This document shows, one piece after another, positions 27,317 to 35,755 of a DNA stretch of 64,000 nucleotides. The translations under genes and the position numbers were made by a program. The first letter of the stretch is position 1; each line of letters starts with the position of its first letter. Origin of the DNA: Brevundimonas vesicularis. Its GTDB lineage: Bacteria > Pseudomonadota > Alphaproteobacteria > Caulobacterales > Caulobacteraceae. The stretch lies in NCBI RefSeq assembly GCF_027105095.1, contig NZ_CP114278.1:930001-994000 (forward strand), written 5' to 3'. A model generated the notes under the pieces. That model did no database searches, was not told where the DNA came from, and saw only the letters and a list, made by a program, of their open reading frames with translations.

Positions 27317-27446
27317 GGCGAAGCTCCGGACGCGGTGGGTTCGATCGCCAGACTGCGTCTTTCAGGTCAACGTCGCCTGAAGGAACAGGGTGAACGGCGT
27401 TTTCCGCCCCGCTTGCGCCCTTATTGATGTATAGAGCGCCATCATT

Positions 27447-27478
27447 CGCCCGGCCTGAGGTCTGACCTCGGCCGGGCG
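27447..27478 (+). promoter_or_regulatory. Large hairpin in the helicase leader
   Basis: CGCCCGGCC and GAGGT pair with ACCTC and GGCCGGGCG around a 3-base loop with one bulged T. It ends 45 bases before the helicase ATG. No T-run follows directly. Leaders with strong hairpins are common in DEAD-box helicase genes, where the helicase may unwind its own messenger; that role is inference here. Confidence 0.45.
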
Positions 27479-27522
27479 CGGTCGTTTCGGCGACCGCCCT
27501 TGTCCGTTGTCCCAGGTTTCCT

Positions 27523-29421
27523 ATGCCCTTTCCCGCCGTCCATCCCGCGCTCGACCGCGCCCTGATCAACAAGGGCTATGCCGAACCCACTCCGGTTCAG
27601 GCCGCCGTGCTGGAGGCGGAGCATGCGGATCGCGACCTGCTGGTCTCGGCCCAGACGGGTTCGGGCAAGACCGTGGCTTTTGGTCTGGCCGCTGCGCCGA
27701 CCCTGCTGGGCGACAAGGCGATCTTCGGACCCGGCGGCGCGCCGCTCTGCCTGGCCATCGCGCCCACGCGGGAACTGGCCATGCAGGTCGCGGCCGAGTT
27801 GCAATGGCTGTACGCCGACGCCGGCGCCAAAATCGCCACCTGCGTCGGCGGCATGGATGCGCGCCGTGAAGCCCGCGCGCTGGGCTTCGGCGTCCATATC
27901 GTCGTCGGCACGCCCGGCCGCCTGAAGGATCACATCGACCGGGGCAATCTGGACCTGTCCGAACTGAAGGTCGCCGTCCTCGATGAGGCCGACGAGATGC
28001 TGGATATGGGCTTCCGCGAGGACCTGGAGCACATCCTGGACCAGGCGCCGGCCGAACGCCGCACCCTGCTGTTCTCGGCGACCATCGCGCGCGAGATCGC
28101 CACCCTGGCCAAACGCTATCAGAAGGACGCGGTCCGCATCGACGCGACCGACAAGACGCGCCAGCACGCCGACATCGAATACCGCGCCTATCGTATCGCG
28201 CCCAACGAGATCGAGCACGCGGTGGTCAATACCCTGCGCTGGTTCGAGGCGCCGCGCGCCATGGTCTTCTGCTCGACCCGCGACAGCGTGCGTCACCTGC
28301 AGTCGTCGCTGCTGGAGCGCGGCTTCTCGACCGTCAGCCTGTCGGGCGAAATGGGTCAGCGCGAGCGTACCGACGCGCTTCAGTCGCTGCGTGACGGCCG
28401 GGCCCGCGTCTGCGTCGCCACCGACGTCGCCGCGCGCGGTCTGGATCTGCCGGACCTGGGTCTGGTCATCCACGCCGAACTGCCGATGAACCGCGCCGGC
28501 CTGCTGCACCGTTCGGGCCGGACGGGCCGGGCGGGCAAGAAGGGCATCTCGGTCATGCTGGTTCCGCACTCGCGCCGTCGCAAGGCCGAGCGGCTGTTGG
28601 ACGAGGCCGGTATCGACGCCGTCTGGACCGGCGCCCCGACCTTCGACGAAATCCGCAAGGCCGACGAGGATCGCCTGCTGTCGCCGTCGCACTTCGAGGC
28701 CGAGGTCTCGGACGAGGACATGGTCGTCGCCAAGCGGATGATCGCCGAGCGCACGCCCGACGAAATCGCCGCCGCCCTGGTGCGCCTGCTGCGCAAGGAA
28801 CAGCCGGCGCCGGAAGAACTGTCCGATCCGGGTTCGGATCGCGGTCCGGCCAGGCGCGATCGCATGGTCCGCAACGATGACGGCACGGCGGCCCAGCCTT
28901 GGCCGGGCGAGCGCCTGGGCGCCGACGACGTGGTCTGGTTCCGTCTGGACGTGGGCCGCAACAAGAACGCCGACCCCAAATGGCTGATCCCGCTGATCTG
29001 CCGCATCGGCGGCATTTCCAAGCCCCAGATTGGCGCCATCCGCACCTTCCCCGAAGAGACGCGGTTCGAGGTCGCCAAGACCCACGAGAAGGCCTTCCGT
29101 GAAGCCGTCGCCGCCTCCAAGGACGAGGTGAAGATCACGCCGTCGGAAGCCCCGACGCCCGGCTCGATGAAGGCCAGCCGCTTCGCCGGCAAGCCGCGCG
29201 AGGATGGCGACCGCCCCTTCAAGAAGACCCCCTACAAGCGCGCCGATGGCGGAGAGGGCGACGCCCGCCCGCCGTTCAAGAAGAAGCCTTGGGCGCCGAA
29301 GAACGATGGCGGCGCCAATCCGCGCTCGAACGCCTCGGGCGACAAACCCTATGCCAAGAAGCCCTTCAAGGCCAAGCCGGGCTTCAAAAAGGATGGATTC
29401 AAGGGCAAGCCCAAGGGCTGA
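27523..29421 (+). CDS. DEAD-box RNA helicase with DbpA-type RNA-binding domain
   Basis: A 632-residue ATP-dependent RNA helicase. Motifs seen: Q motif (GYAEPTPVQ), I (AQTGSGKT), Ia (APTRELA), Ib (GTPGRL), II (DEADEML), III (SAT), IV-VI (VFCSTRDSV, TDVAARGLDLP, HRSGRTGRAGK). A DbpA/CsdA-type RNA-binding domain follows at ~455-540 (WFRLDVGRNKNADPKWLIPL). A Lys/Pro/Phe-rich basic tail (~550-632) contains repeated KKP-type units. This layout suggests ribosome assembly or cold-adaptation work. The ATG is preceded by a strong hairpin in the leader. Confidence 0.95.
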   Translation: MPFPAVHPALDRALINKGYAEPTPVQAAVLEAEHADRDLLVSAQTGSGKTVAFGLAAAPTLLGDKAIFGPGGAPLCLAIAPTRELAMQVAAELQWLYADAGAKIATCVGGMDARREARALGFGVHIVVGTPGRLKDHIDRGNLDLSELKVAVLDEADEMLDMGFREDLEHILDQAPAERRTLLFSATIAREIATLAKRYQKDAVRIDATDKTRQHADIEYRAYRIAPNEIEHAVVNTLRWFEAPRAMVFCSTRDSVRHLQSSLLERGFSTVSLSGEMGQRERTDALQSLRDGRARVCVATDVAARGLDLPDLGLVIHAELPMNRAGLLHRSGRTGRAGKKGISVMLVPHSRRRKAERLLDEAGIDAVWTGAPTFDEIRKADEDRLLSPSHFEAEVSDEDMVVAKRMIAERTPDEIAAALVRLLRKEQPAPEELSDPGSDRGPARRDRMVRNDDGTAAQPWPGERLGADDVVWFRLDVGRNKNADPKWLIPLICRIGGISKPQIGAIRTFPEETRFEVAKTHEKAFREAVAASKDEVKITPSEAPTPGSMKASRFAGKPREDGDRPFKKTPYKRADGGEGDARPPFKKKPWAPKNDGGANPRSNASGDKPYAKKPFKAKPGFKKDGFKGKPKG

Positions 29422-29426
29422 TTTGA

Positions 29427-29571
29427 TCCTCCCTCGTGAAACGGGGGAGGGGGACCGCGCGTAGCGGGGTGGAGGGGGCGGATACGGATCGGGTGTGACA
29501 CGGTTGTCGTAGCGCTCGCCTTCGCCCCCTCCACCGCTTCGCGGTCCCCCTCCCCCGCGGGCGGGGGAGGA
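29427..29571. repeat. Intergenic imperfect palindrome, about 145 bases
   Basis: Left arm (29427-29480) and right arm (29523-29571) are imperfect reverse complements: TCCTCCC near the left edge mirrors GGGGGAGGA at the right edge, and GGTGGAGGGGGCG mirrors CGCCCCCTCCACC. The centre (29481-29522) is unrelated. Such G/C-rich palindromes are frequent between genes in Caulobacteraceae and look like non-autonomous mobile repeats. It starts 6 bases after the helicase stop and may also act as a terminator. Confidence 0.7.
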
Positions 29572-29613
29572 TAGGCGCTTGCCACCTACGCGATGCTGGC
29601 GCACCCTCCGCCC

Positions 29614-29937
29614 ATGAGTACGCCGTCCGCACCTGAGGGCCGTTACGCCTCGTTCGAGGCCTTCTATCCCTATTACATCCACGAGCATTCCAACCGGACG
29701 TGTCGGCGCATCCACGTCGTCGGCACCTTTCTGGTGATCTCGGCCTTCGTCGCCTTCGTGGCGACGCGGAACGCCTGGTGGCTGCTGGCCATGCCGCTGC
29801 TGGGCTACGGCTTCGCCTGGGTTGGGCATTTCTTCTTCGAAAAGAACCGGCCCGCGACGTTCAAATATCCGCTGTGGAGCCTGATGGGCGACTTTCGCCT
29901 GTTCTTCGAGACGGTGACGGGCAGGCGCCGCTTCTGA
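29614..29937 (+). CDS. DUF962 (Mpo1-like) membrane protein
   Basis: A 107-residue membrane protein of the DUF962/Mpo1-like family: FYPYYIHEHSNRTCRRIHVV, then two TM segments (GTFLVISAFVAFVAT and WWLLAMPLLGYGFAWVGHFF), and the tail EKNRPATFKYPLWSLMGDFR. Yeast Mpo1 is an iron-dependent dioxygenase of 2-hydroxy fatty acids; the conserved His residues (HEHSNR, RIHVVG, GHFF) are mostly present. ATG 29614 is preferred; ATG 29593 adds seven residues. Confidence 0.8.
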   Translation: MSTPSAPEGRYASFEAFYPYYIHEHSNRTCRRIHVVGTFLVISAFVAFVATRNAWWLLAMPLLGYGFAWVGHFFFEKNRPATFKYPLWSLMGDFRLFFETVTGRRRF

Positions 29938-30020
29938 GACCGCATTTCAAGCTGCACGGTTCGGCGAAACGGATTAACCTCCGCCTGCGGCATGGCGCCG
30001 CTGCTGCTGGAGGGAGCAAC

Positions 30021-30911
30021 ATGAAATCCATCGCCGTCATCGCCGCTGCGTCCGTGCTGCTCGCCCCTGGCGTCAGCCTGGCGCAGAAGAGCGGGGCCAA
30101 GCCCGACTTCACCCTGGACCCCAACTACGGTTCGGTGCGGCTGGAGACCGGCTTCACGCCCGATCCCTGGACCAAGTCCATCCTCGCGGGCGGTTCGATC
30201 GCCGCCTCGGCCGCGCAGTCGGGTTGCGAGGGCAAGGTCAGCGCCGCGCCCGACCTGCAACTGAATTTCGAAGCCGGGGATCTGGACCTGACCATCAAGG
30301 CGGTCGCCAGCGAGGACACGACGCTGCTGGTCAACAGCCCCGGCGGCCGCTGGTACTGCGACGACGATAGCGGCGGCGACCTGGACCCGATGGTGACCAT
30401 CTCCAATCCCGAGAGCGGCCGCTACGACATCTGGCTGGGCACCTATAACGACAACATGGTCCAGTCGACGTTGCAGATCAGCGAACTGGGCGGCACGGAA
30501 ACGGCGGCGGGCGCGGCGCCCAACATCGATCTTGAGCCCAACTACGGCACGGCCAATCTGCGTGGCGGCTTCACGCCCGACCCCTGGACCAAGTCGATCC
30601 TGGCCGGCGGTTCCTCGCCCGCCTCGGCCGCGAAGGCGGGCTGCGAAGGCTCGGTCAGCTCGGCTCCCGACATCCAGATCTTCTTCGAGCCGGGCGACGC
30701 CGATCTGACCTTCCGCGTGCGCGCATCGGAAGACACGACCCTGCTGATCAATACGCCCAACGGCCGCTTCTACTGCGACGACGACGGCGCGGGCGGCGTC
30801 GATCCAAAGGTGACGATCACCAATCCGCAGAGCGGCCGCTACGACATCTGGGTCGGCACCTATAATGGCTCGATGGTGCAGTCCACGCTGGAAGTGTCCG
30901 AGATGGACTGA
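30021..30911 (+). CDS. Secreted protein of two tandem ~125-residue repeats
   Basis: A 296-residue exported protein with signal peptide (ending GVSLAQ). The mature part is a tandem duplication. Each copy has LxPNYG, then GFTPDPWTKSILAGGS, GCEGxVSxAPD, SEDTTLL(V/I)N, YCDDD and SGRYDIW(L/V)GTYN. The copies share most positions, so the duplication is recent or strongly conserved. Each copy has two Cys (GCEG and YCDDD), probably one disulfide. The domain resembles pre-peptidase C-terminal-like beta sandwiches with no protease present. Function is unknown. Confidence 0.75.
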   Translation: MKSIAVIAAASVLLAPGVSLAQKSGAKPDFTLDPNYGSVRLETGFTPDPWTKSILAGGSIAASAAQSGCEGKVSAAPDLQLNFEAGDLDLTIKAVASEDTTLLVNSPGGRWYCDDDSGGDLDPMVTISNPESGRYDIWLGTYNDNMVQSTLQISELGGTETAAGAAPNIDLEPNYGTANLRGGFTPDPWTKSILAGGSSPASAAKAGCEGSVSSAPDIQIFFEPGDADLTFRVRASEDTTLLINTPNGRFYCDDDGAGGVDPKVTITNPQSGRYDIWVGTYNGSMVQSTLEVSEMD

Positions 30912-30933
30912 TCGGCGTAAGCCATCAGACACG

Positions 30934-30971
30934 AAAACGCCGGCTGACCTTCGCGGTCAGCCGGCGTTTTT
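30934..30971. terminator. Bidirectional intrinsic terminator
   Basis: A perfect 16-base stem, with AAAACGCC at its base and GGCGTTTT opposite, encloses the loop TTCGC. A T-run follows on both strands. It serves the secreted repeat protein (plus) and the 3D-domain gene (minus), whose stops are 22 bases before and 15 bases after it. Confidence 0.9.
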
Positions 30972-30985
30972 CATGATCGGCCGGA

Positions 30986-31543
30986 TCAGTTGGACGCGGT
31001 GGTCCAGGCGGGGGGGCAACCGTCGAAGTCGCCGGCGTCCACGATGGTCAGGGTGCGCATGTTCAGGCGCTGCGCCTGGTTCATCGAGCCGCGACCGTTG
31101 CCGGTGTAGAGATCGATCTTCTGGCCCTTGATCGCGCCGCCGGTGTCGGAGGCGTACCAGTAGCCGTCGTGGATGGTTCCGTCGGCCAGACGCAGGCCGA
31201 CCGTTTCGCGGATGAACAGCTTGGTGCGGCGCGGGATCACGCGGGGATCGACCGCGACGGTGCGCATGGCGATCGGGCGGCAACCCAGCGAATCGTTGCC
31301 CGTCGCGCCGCCGCCGCCTGCGTGATAGAGGCGCGCCGACGCGCGCCAGTCGGGATCGGAGGCCATCAGTTCGGCCTGTTCGGCGCTTAGAGCGGTCTCG
31401 ACTTCATCGGAACCGACGATGGCGGCAGGGGTTTCAGTCCTGACTTGATCCGCCGCTACGACGTCATTGTAGGGGACAGGCCCGCTCGTCACAGACGATA
31501 CGGCAGCCCAAAGCATGGCGATAGCAGCGGAGGCGCCGATCAT
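30986..31543 (-). CDS. 3D-domain (MltA-like double-psi barrel) protein
   Basis: A 185-residue exported protein with an N-terminal hydrophobic segment (MIGASAAIAMLWAAVSSV). The C-terminal 3D domain contains RTVAVDPRVIPRRTKLFI, YWYASDTGGAIKGQKIDLYT and GNGRGSMN; the three Asp that name the domain are present. 3D domains occur in lytic transglycosylases and resuscitation-type factors, so cell-wall cleavage is likely. The linker (~70-90) includes a Gly run. It is read toward the shared terminator. Confidence 0.75.
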   Translation of the reverse strand: MIGASAAIAMLWAAVSSVTSGPVPYNDVVAADQVRTETPAAIVGSDEVETALSAEQAELMASDPDWRASARLYHAGGGGATGNDSLGCRPIAMRTVAVDPRVIPRRTKLFIRETVGLRLADGTIHDGYWYASDTGGAIKGQKIDLYTGNGRGSMNQAQRLNMRTLTIVDAGDFDGCPPAWTTASN

Positions 31544-31728
31544 GAGTTTCGCTCAGGAGACACCGGCTCCCAACGCCGCCGGCGCTGGCCTTGTCGCGTT
31601 AACCTGTGGCGAGAAAGTGGCGAAACCGCTGTTGGCGCCATCTGTTACGATTTGTTTCTAGGTTAACACCCTGTTTTGCATAACCTATTTATTCCCAGCC
31701 TTCGCGCATCGGGACGACTTCCCAGGCG

Positions 31729-32397
31729 TCAGAACCTGAAGTTCAGGCCCGCCTGAAGCACCGGCAGGACCTTGTAATCATCGGCCTCGGCCTGAATCTC
31801 ACGCTCTTCCTGATCCAGACGCGAACGGAAGGTAGGGTCGTTCGACAGCGTCCCGCCGCGAGCGTCCAGATCCACTTGCGGCGCATCGCCAAAGGCCGCG
31901 CCGGCCAGAATGCGGAAGCCGAGTCTTCCGCCGCGCGTAAAGGTGTTGTCATAGCCCAGGCCGACGAAGGGCGCGGTGCTCTCCAGGTCGATGCGGCCGG
32001 TCAATGTCCCGACCTGGGCCGGGGTGAAGGTCGCCCCGCCGACATTGACGTTGCCGGTGGGCGTGGCGTCCAGATCGACCTTGCGATCGCCGAAATAGGC
32101 CCCGCCCGAGACCAGAAAACCGTTGCGGAACGGATGCAGGTCCACAAAGGCGCCCGGCGATTTGAAGTCGATCTTGGCGTCGTAATCGATGCCCTTGTAG
32201 GTCTGATCCCGATCCCATTTCAGCACGTCATAGCCGCCGCGCAGCACCACGACCGGGCTGAGCGCGAACTGCGCCTGAAGGCCCGCGCCCGGCGTGCCGA
32301 CCTGCGCGCCGACGGCGAACCGGCCGTCGGCCTGCGCCAGGGCTGATGTGGCGGGCAGGGCGGTCGCGATGACGGCGGCGATCAGCAGGGTCTTCAT
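31729..32397 (-). CDS. Outer-membrane beta-barrel protein
   Basis: A 222-residue protein with a clean signal peptide (ending TSALAQADG). The mature part is built of alternating polar/hydrophobic strands: FAVGAQVGTPGAGLQAQFAL, VVLRGGYDVLKW, FLVSGGAYFGDR, APFVGLGYDNTF, LGFRILAGAAFG, ending in LQAGLNFRF. It looks like an eight-stranded OmpA/OmpW-type barrel. Ligand or role is unknown. Confidence 0.75.
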   Translation of the reverse strand: MKTLLIAAVIATALPATSALAQADGRFAVGAQVGTPGAGLQAQFALSPVVVLRGGYDVLKWDRDQTYKGIDYDAKIDFKSPGAFVDLHPFRNGFLVSGGAYFGDRKVDLDATPTGNVNVGGATFTPAQVGTLTGRIDLESTAPFVGLGYDNTFTRGGRLGFRILAGAAFGDAPQVDLDARGGTLSNDPTFRSRLDQEEREIQAEADDYKVLPVLQAGLNFRF

Positions 32398-32458
32398 GGC
32401 GTGCAGGTCCGAAACGGCAGGGTTCTCTTAACCTTGCCAGCCGGCTCTGAAGATTGGG

Positions 32459-33490
32459 TTACGCCGCCCAGTCGCCGGGCGCCGTATCGCGCCTCGCCTC
32501 GGCCTCGCGCACAGCCTCCGCTGCGCGGTCCAGCACCTCCAGACCGGCGCCGGGCTTGATCGCCTCGACCGTCAGGATGCGACGGAACGCCCGCGCGCCC
32601 GGCCGGCCGTGCATCAGACCCAGCATGTGCCGCGCCATGGCGGGCAGGGCGACGCCCTCGTCCAGACGCGCGGCCATATAGGGCCGATATCGCTCCAGCG
32701 CGGCGAAGGCGTCGGTGTCCTCGGCCGGCTCGCCATACAGGCGACGATCCGCCTGACCCAGGATGGCCGGCTCGTGATAGGCGGCGCGACCCAGCATGAC
32801 CCCGTCCAGCTTGACGCCGTCGACCTCGGCTAAATGCGCCTCGGCGGCGTCCATCGAGGCGATGCCGCCATTGATCGAGACGTTCAGATGCGGCCGTTCG
32901 CGCTTCAGCCGACGCACCAGATCATAGTCCAGCGGCGGCACGTCGCGGTTCTCCTTGGGCGACAACCCCTTCAGCCAGGCCTTGCGCGCATGGACGACGA
33001 AAGCCTCGATCCCGACGGCGGCGCAGGCGTCCACCGTGGCGAACAGGCTGACGGTCGGATCCTGATCGTCCACGCCGATGCGGCATTTGACGGTCGCGGG
33101 CACGCTGACCGCCCCCTTGATCGCCGCCATACAGTCGGCCACCAACTCCGGCTCGCGCATCAGGCAGGCGCCGAACTTGCCCGACTGCACCCGGTCCGAC
33201 GGGCAGCCGACGTTCAGATTGATCTCGTCATAGCCGAACGCCTCGCCGACCTTGGCGGCCTCGGCCAGCTGAGCCGGATCCGATCCGCCCAACTGCAAGG
33301 CCACCGGATGCTCCAGCGCATCGAACCCCAGCAGCCGCTCGCGATCCCCATGCAACACCGCCGGCGCCGTCACCATCTCGGTGTAGAGCAAGGCCCTGCG
33401 CGTCAGCGCCCTGTGAAACGCCCGGCAATGCCGATCGGTCCAGTCCATCATCGGGGCGATGGACAGCGTGCGGGAGGCGTTCAGGGACAT
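32459..33490 (-). CDS. dusA: tRNA-dihydrouridine synthase A
   Basis: A 343-residue FMN-dependent enzyme that reduces uridine at positions 20/20a of tRNA. Motifs: SIAPMMDWTDRHCRAFHR at the FMN site, INLNVGCPSDRVQSGKFGAC with the catalytic Cys, VKCRIGVDDQD, FVVHARKAWLKGLSPKENRD and INGGI with DGVMLGRAAYHEP. Domain order and length are typical of DusA. ATG start at 33490. It stands alone between a barrel protein and a secreted helical protein. Confidence 0.92.
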   Translation of the reverse strand: MSLNASRTLSIAPMMDWTDRHCRAFHRALTRRALLYTEMVTAPAVLHGDRERLLGFDALEHPVALQLGGSDPAQLAEAAKVGEAFGYDEINLNVGCPSDRVQSGKFGACLMREPELVADCMAAIKGAVSVPATVKCRIGVDDQDPTVSLFATVDACAAVGIEAFVVHARKAWLKGLSPKENRDVPPLDYDLVRRLKRERPHLNVSINGGIASMDAAEAHLAEVDGVKLDGVMLGRAAYHEPAILGQADRRLYGEPAEDTDAFAALERYRPYMAARLDEGVALPAMARHMLGLMHGRPGARAFRRILTVEAIKPGAGLEVLDRAAEAVREAEARRDTAPGDWAA

Positions 33491-33596
33491 GGGGTTGCGG
33501 CTTGACCAGCGGTACAGGGGCGAATGAGGCGGCCCATACGCGATTTCCGGCCCGGCGTGAAATCAGAGACCCCAATGCACAAGCGTGGCCCGATAG

Positions 33597-33624
33597 GCGT
33601 CCCGCGCCGGATCGCGCGGGACGC
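33597..33624 (-). terminator. Possible terminator hairpin
   Basis: GCGTCCCGCG and CGCGGGACGC form a 10-base stem just after the stop of the helical periplasmic protein gene. No T-run follows, so it is only a possible terminator. Confidence 0.35.
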
Positions 33625-33635
33625 TTGGTCACGGC

Positions 33636-34514
33636 TTAGCGACGGGCGCGCATTTCCAGTTCGCCGATGCGGCGGCTCAGGTAGGCCGCGTCGTCGAACG
33701 AGGGGCTGGTGCGGCTGTAGGCGGCGTCCAGGCGAGCGAGATCGCCGGCCTCGACGCGGATATCGGCGGCCTCTGTGCGGCTGACGGCGCCCGAGCGTTC
33801 GGCGACGGTCAGGGCGGTTTCCAGGTTCGCCAGACGCGTGCGGGCGGGCAGGTTGGCCGACGGCGTCTGTCCGGCCGGGCCGTCGCCGACACGCAGGTCC
33901 AGAGCGTCCAGACGGGCGTCCAGATCGGCGCGCTCGCTGGCGCTGATGGAGCCGTCGGCGCTGTAGCGGCTCTCCAACTGGATCAGGGCTTGATAGTCGG
34001 ACTTCAGGCGCGTCGCCTCGGTGCGGGTGATGCGGCGCGCGGTCACGGCGGCGTTGACGCGGGTCTCGAAGTCCGCACGGCCCTGGGCCACGGTGTCCAT
34101 GTCGGCATAGCCGGACGCGCCGGCTTCCAGCGTCTGCGTCAGGGCGGTGTAGCGGGCGTTCAGATCCGCGCGTTCCTGGGCCGAAATGCCGCCAGCGGCG
34201 TAGCGGTTTTCGAGATCGACCAGGGCCGAATAGTCGGCGCGCAGCCGGGTCGCGGCCGAGGCGGAGACGCCGCCGGCGCGCACGCTGGCGTCCACGCGGG
34301 TCGAGAATTGGCTTTGGCCGTCACGCAGCGGACGGCCGCCGCGCAGCCAAGCCTGATCCATCGCCGACAGGCCCAGACGATCGCCGAACAGGGCGCCCAC
34401 GACCGCGCCCAGCCGATCCTGGGTCGTCGAAGGGTATTGCGTCTGGGCGACTGCGGCGCCGCCTGCGAGGGTCAGGGCGGTGGTGGCGATCAGGGCGAGG
34501 CGGACGTTGCGCAT
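33636..34514 (-). CDS. Secreted helical repeat protein of unknown function
   Basis: A 292-residue exported protein with signal peptide (ending GGAAVAQTQ). The mature part holds about three helical repeats, each of the form RV-A-V-x-x-x-x-T/S-x-x-EAT/ATRLxxDY, LVxLExRY, followed by an acidic loop such as SADGSISASERADLDAR. The loops resemble degenerate EF-hand-like segments. No enzyme motif is visible. It is rich in Ala, Arg and Asp and has no Cys. Seen mainly in Caulobacterales-type genomes by recollection; not checked. Confidence 0.65.
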   Translation of the reverse strand: MRNVRLALIATTALTLAGGAAVAQTQYPSTTQDRLGAVVGALFGDRLGLSAMDQAWLRGGRPLRDGQSQFSTRVDASVRAGGVSASAATRLRADYSALVDLENRYAAGGISAQERADLNARYTALTQTLEAGASGYADMDTVAQGRADFETRVNAAVTARRITRTEATRLKSDYQALIQLESRYSADGSISASERADLDARLDALDLRVGDGPAGQTPSANLPARTRLANLETALTVAERSGAVSRTEAADIRVEAGDLARLDAAYSRTSPSFDDAAYLSRRIGELEMRARR

Positions 34515-34585
34515 GGGGAGGCTTCTTGTCGGTTGATGTCAGCCGACAAAACGGCGGTCGTCCGGCTTGGTTGCCTGCCGGCGTC

Positions 34586-35752
34586 TCAGTCGCGGATGAA
34601 GTGCGGCACGAAGCGCGAGGTGTTCCGGGTGATGCGGCCCGTATCCTCGCGCAGGCTGATGCCCGCCGGCTCCGTTCCCACCACCCACGACCCGACGATC
34701 ACATGATTGCCGTCGAACAGGGGCGGATCGCACAGCGCCTGGCGGATGTGACGCCCTGCGCCATAGCCGCCGTCCACCACCTCTGCGGCGCTGACGCCCT
34801 GGTCGATCAGTTCGACATTGTCGCCTTCGCGCGAGAACAACGGCTTGCGGACGTAGGATGAGCCCAGCGCCGCCTCGGCCGGATCGCCCTCGAAATAGCT
34901 TTCCAGCAAGTTGGGGTGGCCCGCATGCCGCTCCCACAACAACGGCAGTATGGCCTTGTTGGACAGGATGCTCTTCCACGCCGGCTCCAGCACGGTCACG
35001 TCGGCGGTCGGCAGGGGCGCGGCGTAGTCGTCGCGCAGCATCTGCTCCCATGGATAGAGCTTGAACATCGCCTGGATGATCCAGTTCTCGTGATCGACGA
35101 ACCGGCCGTCGGCGTTCAGCCCGATCTGGTCGATGGCGACGAACTGGGGCTCCAACCCGGCCTGCTGGGCCAGGTCTTCCAGGAAGCGCACAGTCTGGCG
35201 GTCCTCGACGAAATCGGCGTCGGAGGCGAAATGCACGAAGCCGCCGTCCGGGAAGATGGCGCGGAAGCGATCGACCAGCTTTTCATGCAGGCTGTTGAAC
35301 TGATCCGCATCGGCGGGCAGGGCGCCGGCCTTGATCTGATCCTCCAGCCACAGCCACTGGAACACCGCCGTCTCATAGATGCTGGTCGGGGTGTCGGCGT
35401 TGTATTCATACAGCTTGGCCGGCCCCGTCCCGCCATAGGCGAAGTCGAACCGGCCATACAGGGACGGATCGCCCCGCTTCCAGCTGTCGGCCACATAGTC
35501 CCGCATGGTCTCCGGGATATCGAGCTGTTCCATCAGTCGCTCGGACTGAACGGCCTCGTTGACCAGCTCCAGGCACAGGCCGTGCAGTTCCTCGGTCGGC
35601 GCCTCGATCTCGTCCTCGATCTCGGCCAGCGAGAAGGCGTAGGCCGCCGACTCGTCCCAATAGGGTTTGCCGTCGGTATGGCGCCAGGTGAAGCCGAGCT
35701 CCTCGGCCTTGGCGTCCCAGTCGGTTCGGGGATCGAAGCGCAGACGCTCCAT
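34586..35752 (-). CDS. yjfC: Glutathionylspermidine synthase-like ATP-grasp ligase (YjfC/YgiC family)
   Basis: A 388-residue ATP-grasp enzyme of the glutathionylspermidine synthase C-terminal family, here without the amidase domain. Key parts: WDESAAYAFSLAEIEDEIE, FDFAYGGTGPAKLYEYNADT, ENWIIQAMFKLYPWEQM, SNKAILPLLWERHAGHPNLL, SSYVRKPLFSREGDNVEL and VVGTEPAGISLREDTGRIT. These match E. coli YjfC/YgiC, whose substrate is unsettled. It is the last gene of the minus arm, 3 bases after pspA. The locus (DUF2170, PspA, channel, DUF2491, DUF350, DUF1190) supports the YjfC assignment. Confidence 0.85.
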   Translation of the reverse strand: MERLRFDPRTDWDAKAEELGFTWRHTDGKPYWDESAAYAFSLAEIEDEIEAPTEELHGLCLELVNEAVQSERLMEQLDIPETMRDYVADSWKRGDPSLYGRFDFAYGGTGPAKLYEYNADTPTSIYETAVFQWLWLEDQIKAGALPADADQFNSLHEKLVDRFRAIFPDGGFVHFASDADFVEDRQTVRFLEDLAQQAGLEPQFVAIDQIGLNADGRFVDHENWIIQAMFKLYPWEQMLRDDYAAPLPTADVTVLEPAWKSILSNKAILPLLWERHAGHPNLLESYFEGDPAEAALGSSYVRKPLFSREGDNVELIDQGVSAAEVVDGGYGAGRHIRQALCDPPLFDGNHVIVGSWVVGTEPAGISLREDTGRITRNTSRFVPHFIRD

Positions 35753-35755
35753 GGG

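Noticed and set aside
27442..29829. A 795-codon open frame antisense to the DEAD-box helicase
   Set aside because: Long antisense frames are expected in high-GC genes with G/C third positions. It has no start region or protein-family pattern, while the sense strand shows all helicase motifs.
31598..31667. GTTAACCT and AGGTTAAC arms flanking an AT-rich region before the 3D-domain gene
   Set aside because: Arms are only 8 bases and 54 bases apart. It may be promoter-related, but there is no spacing or repeat evidence to call an operator.
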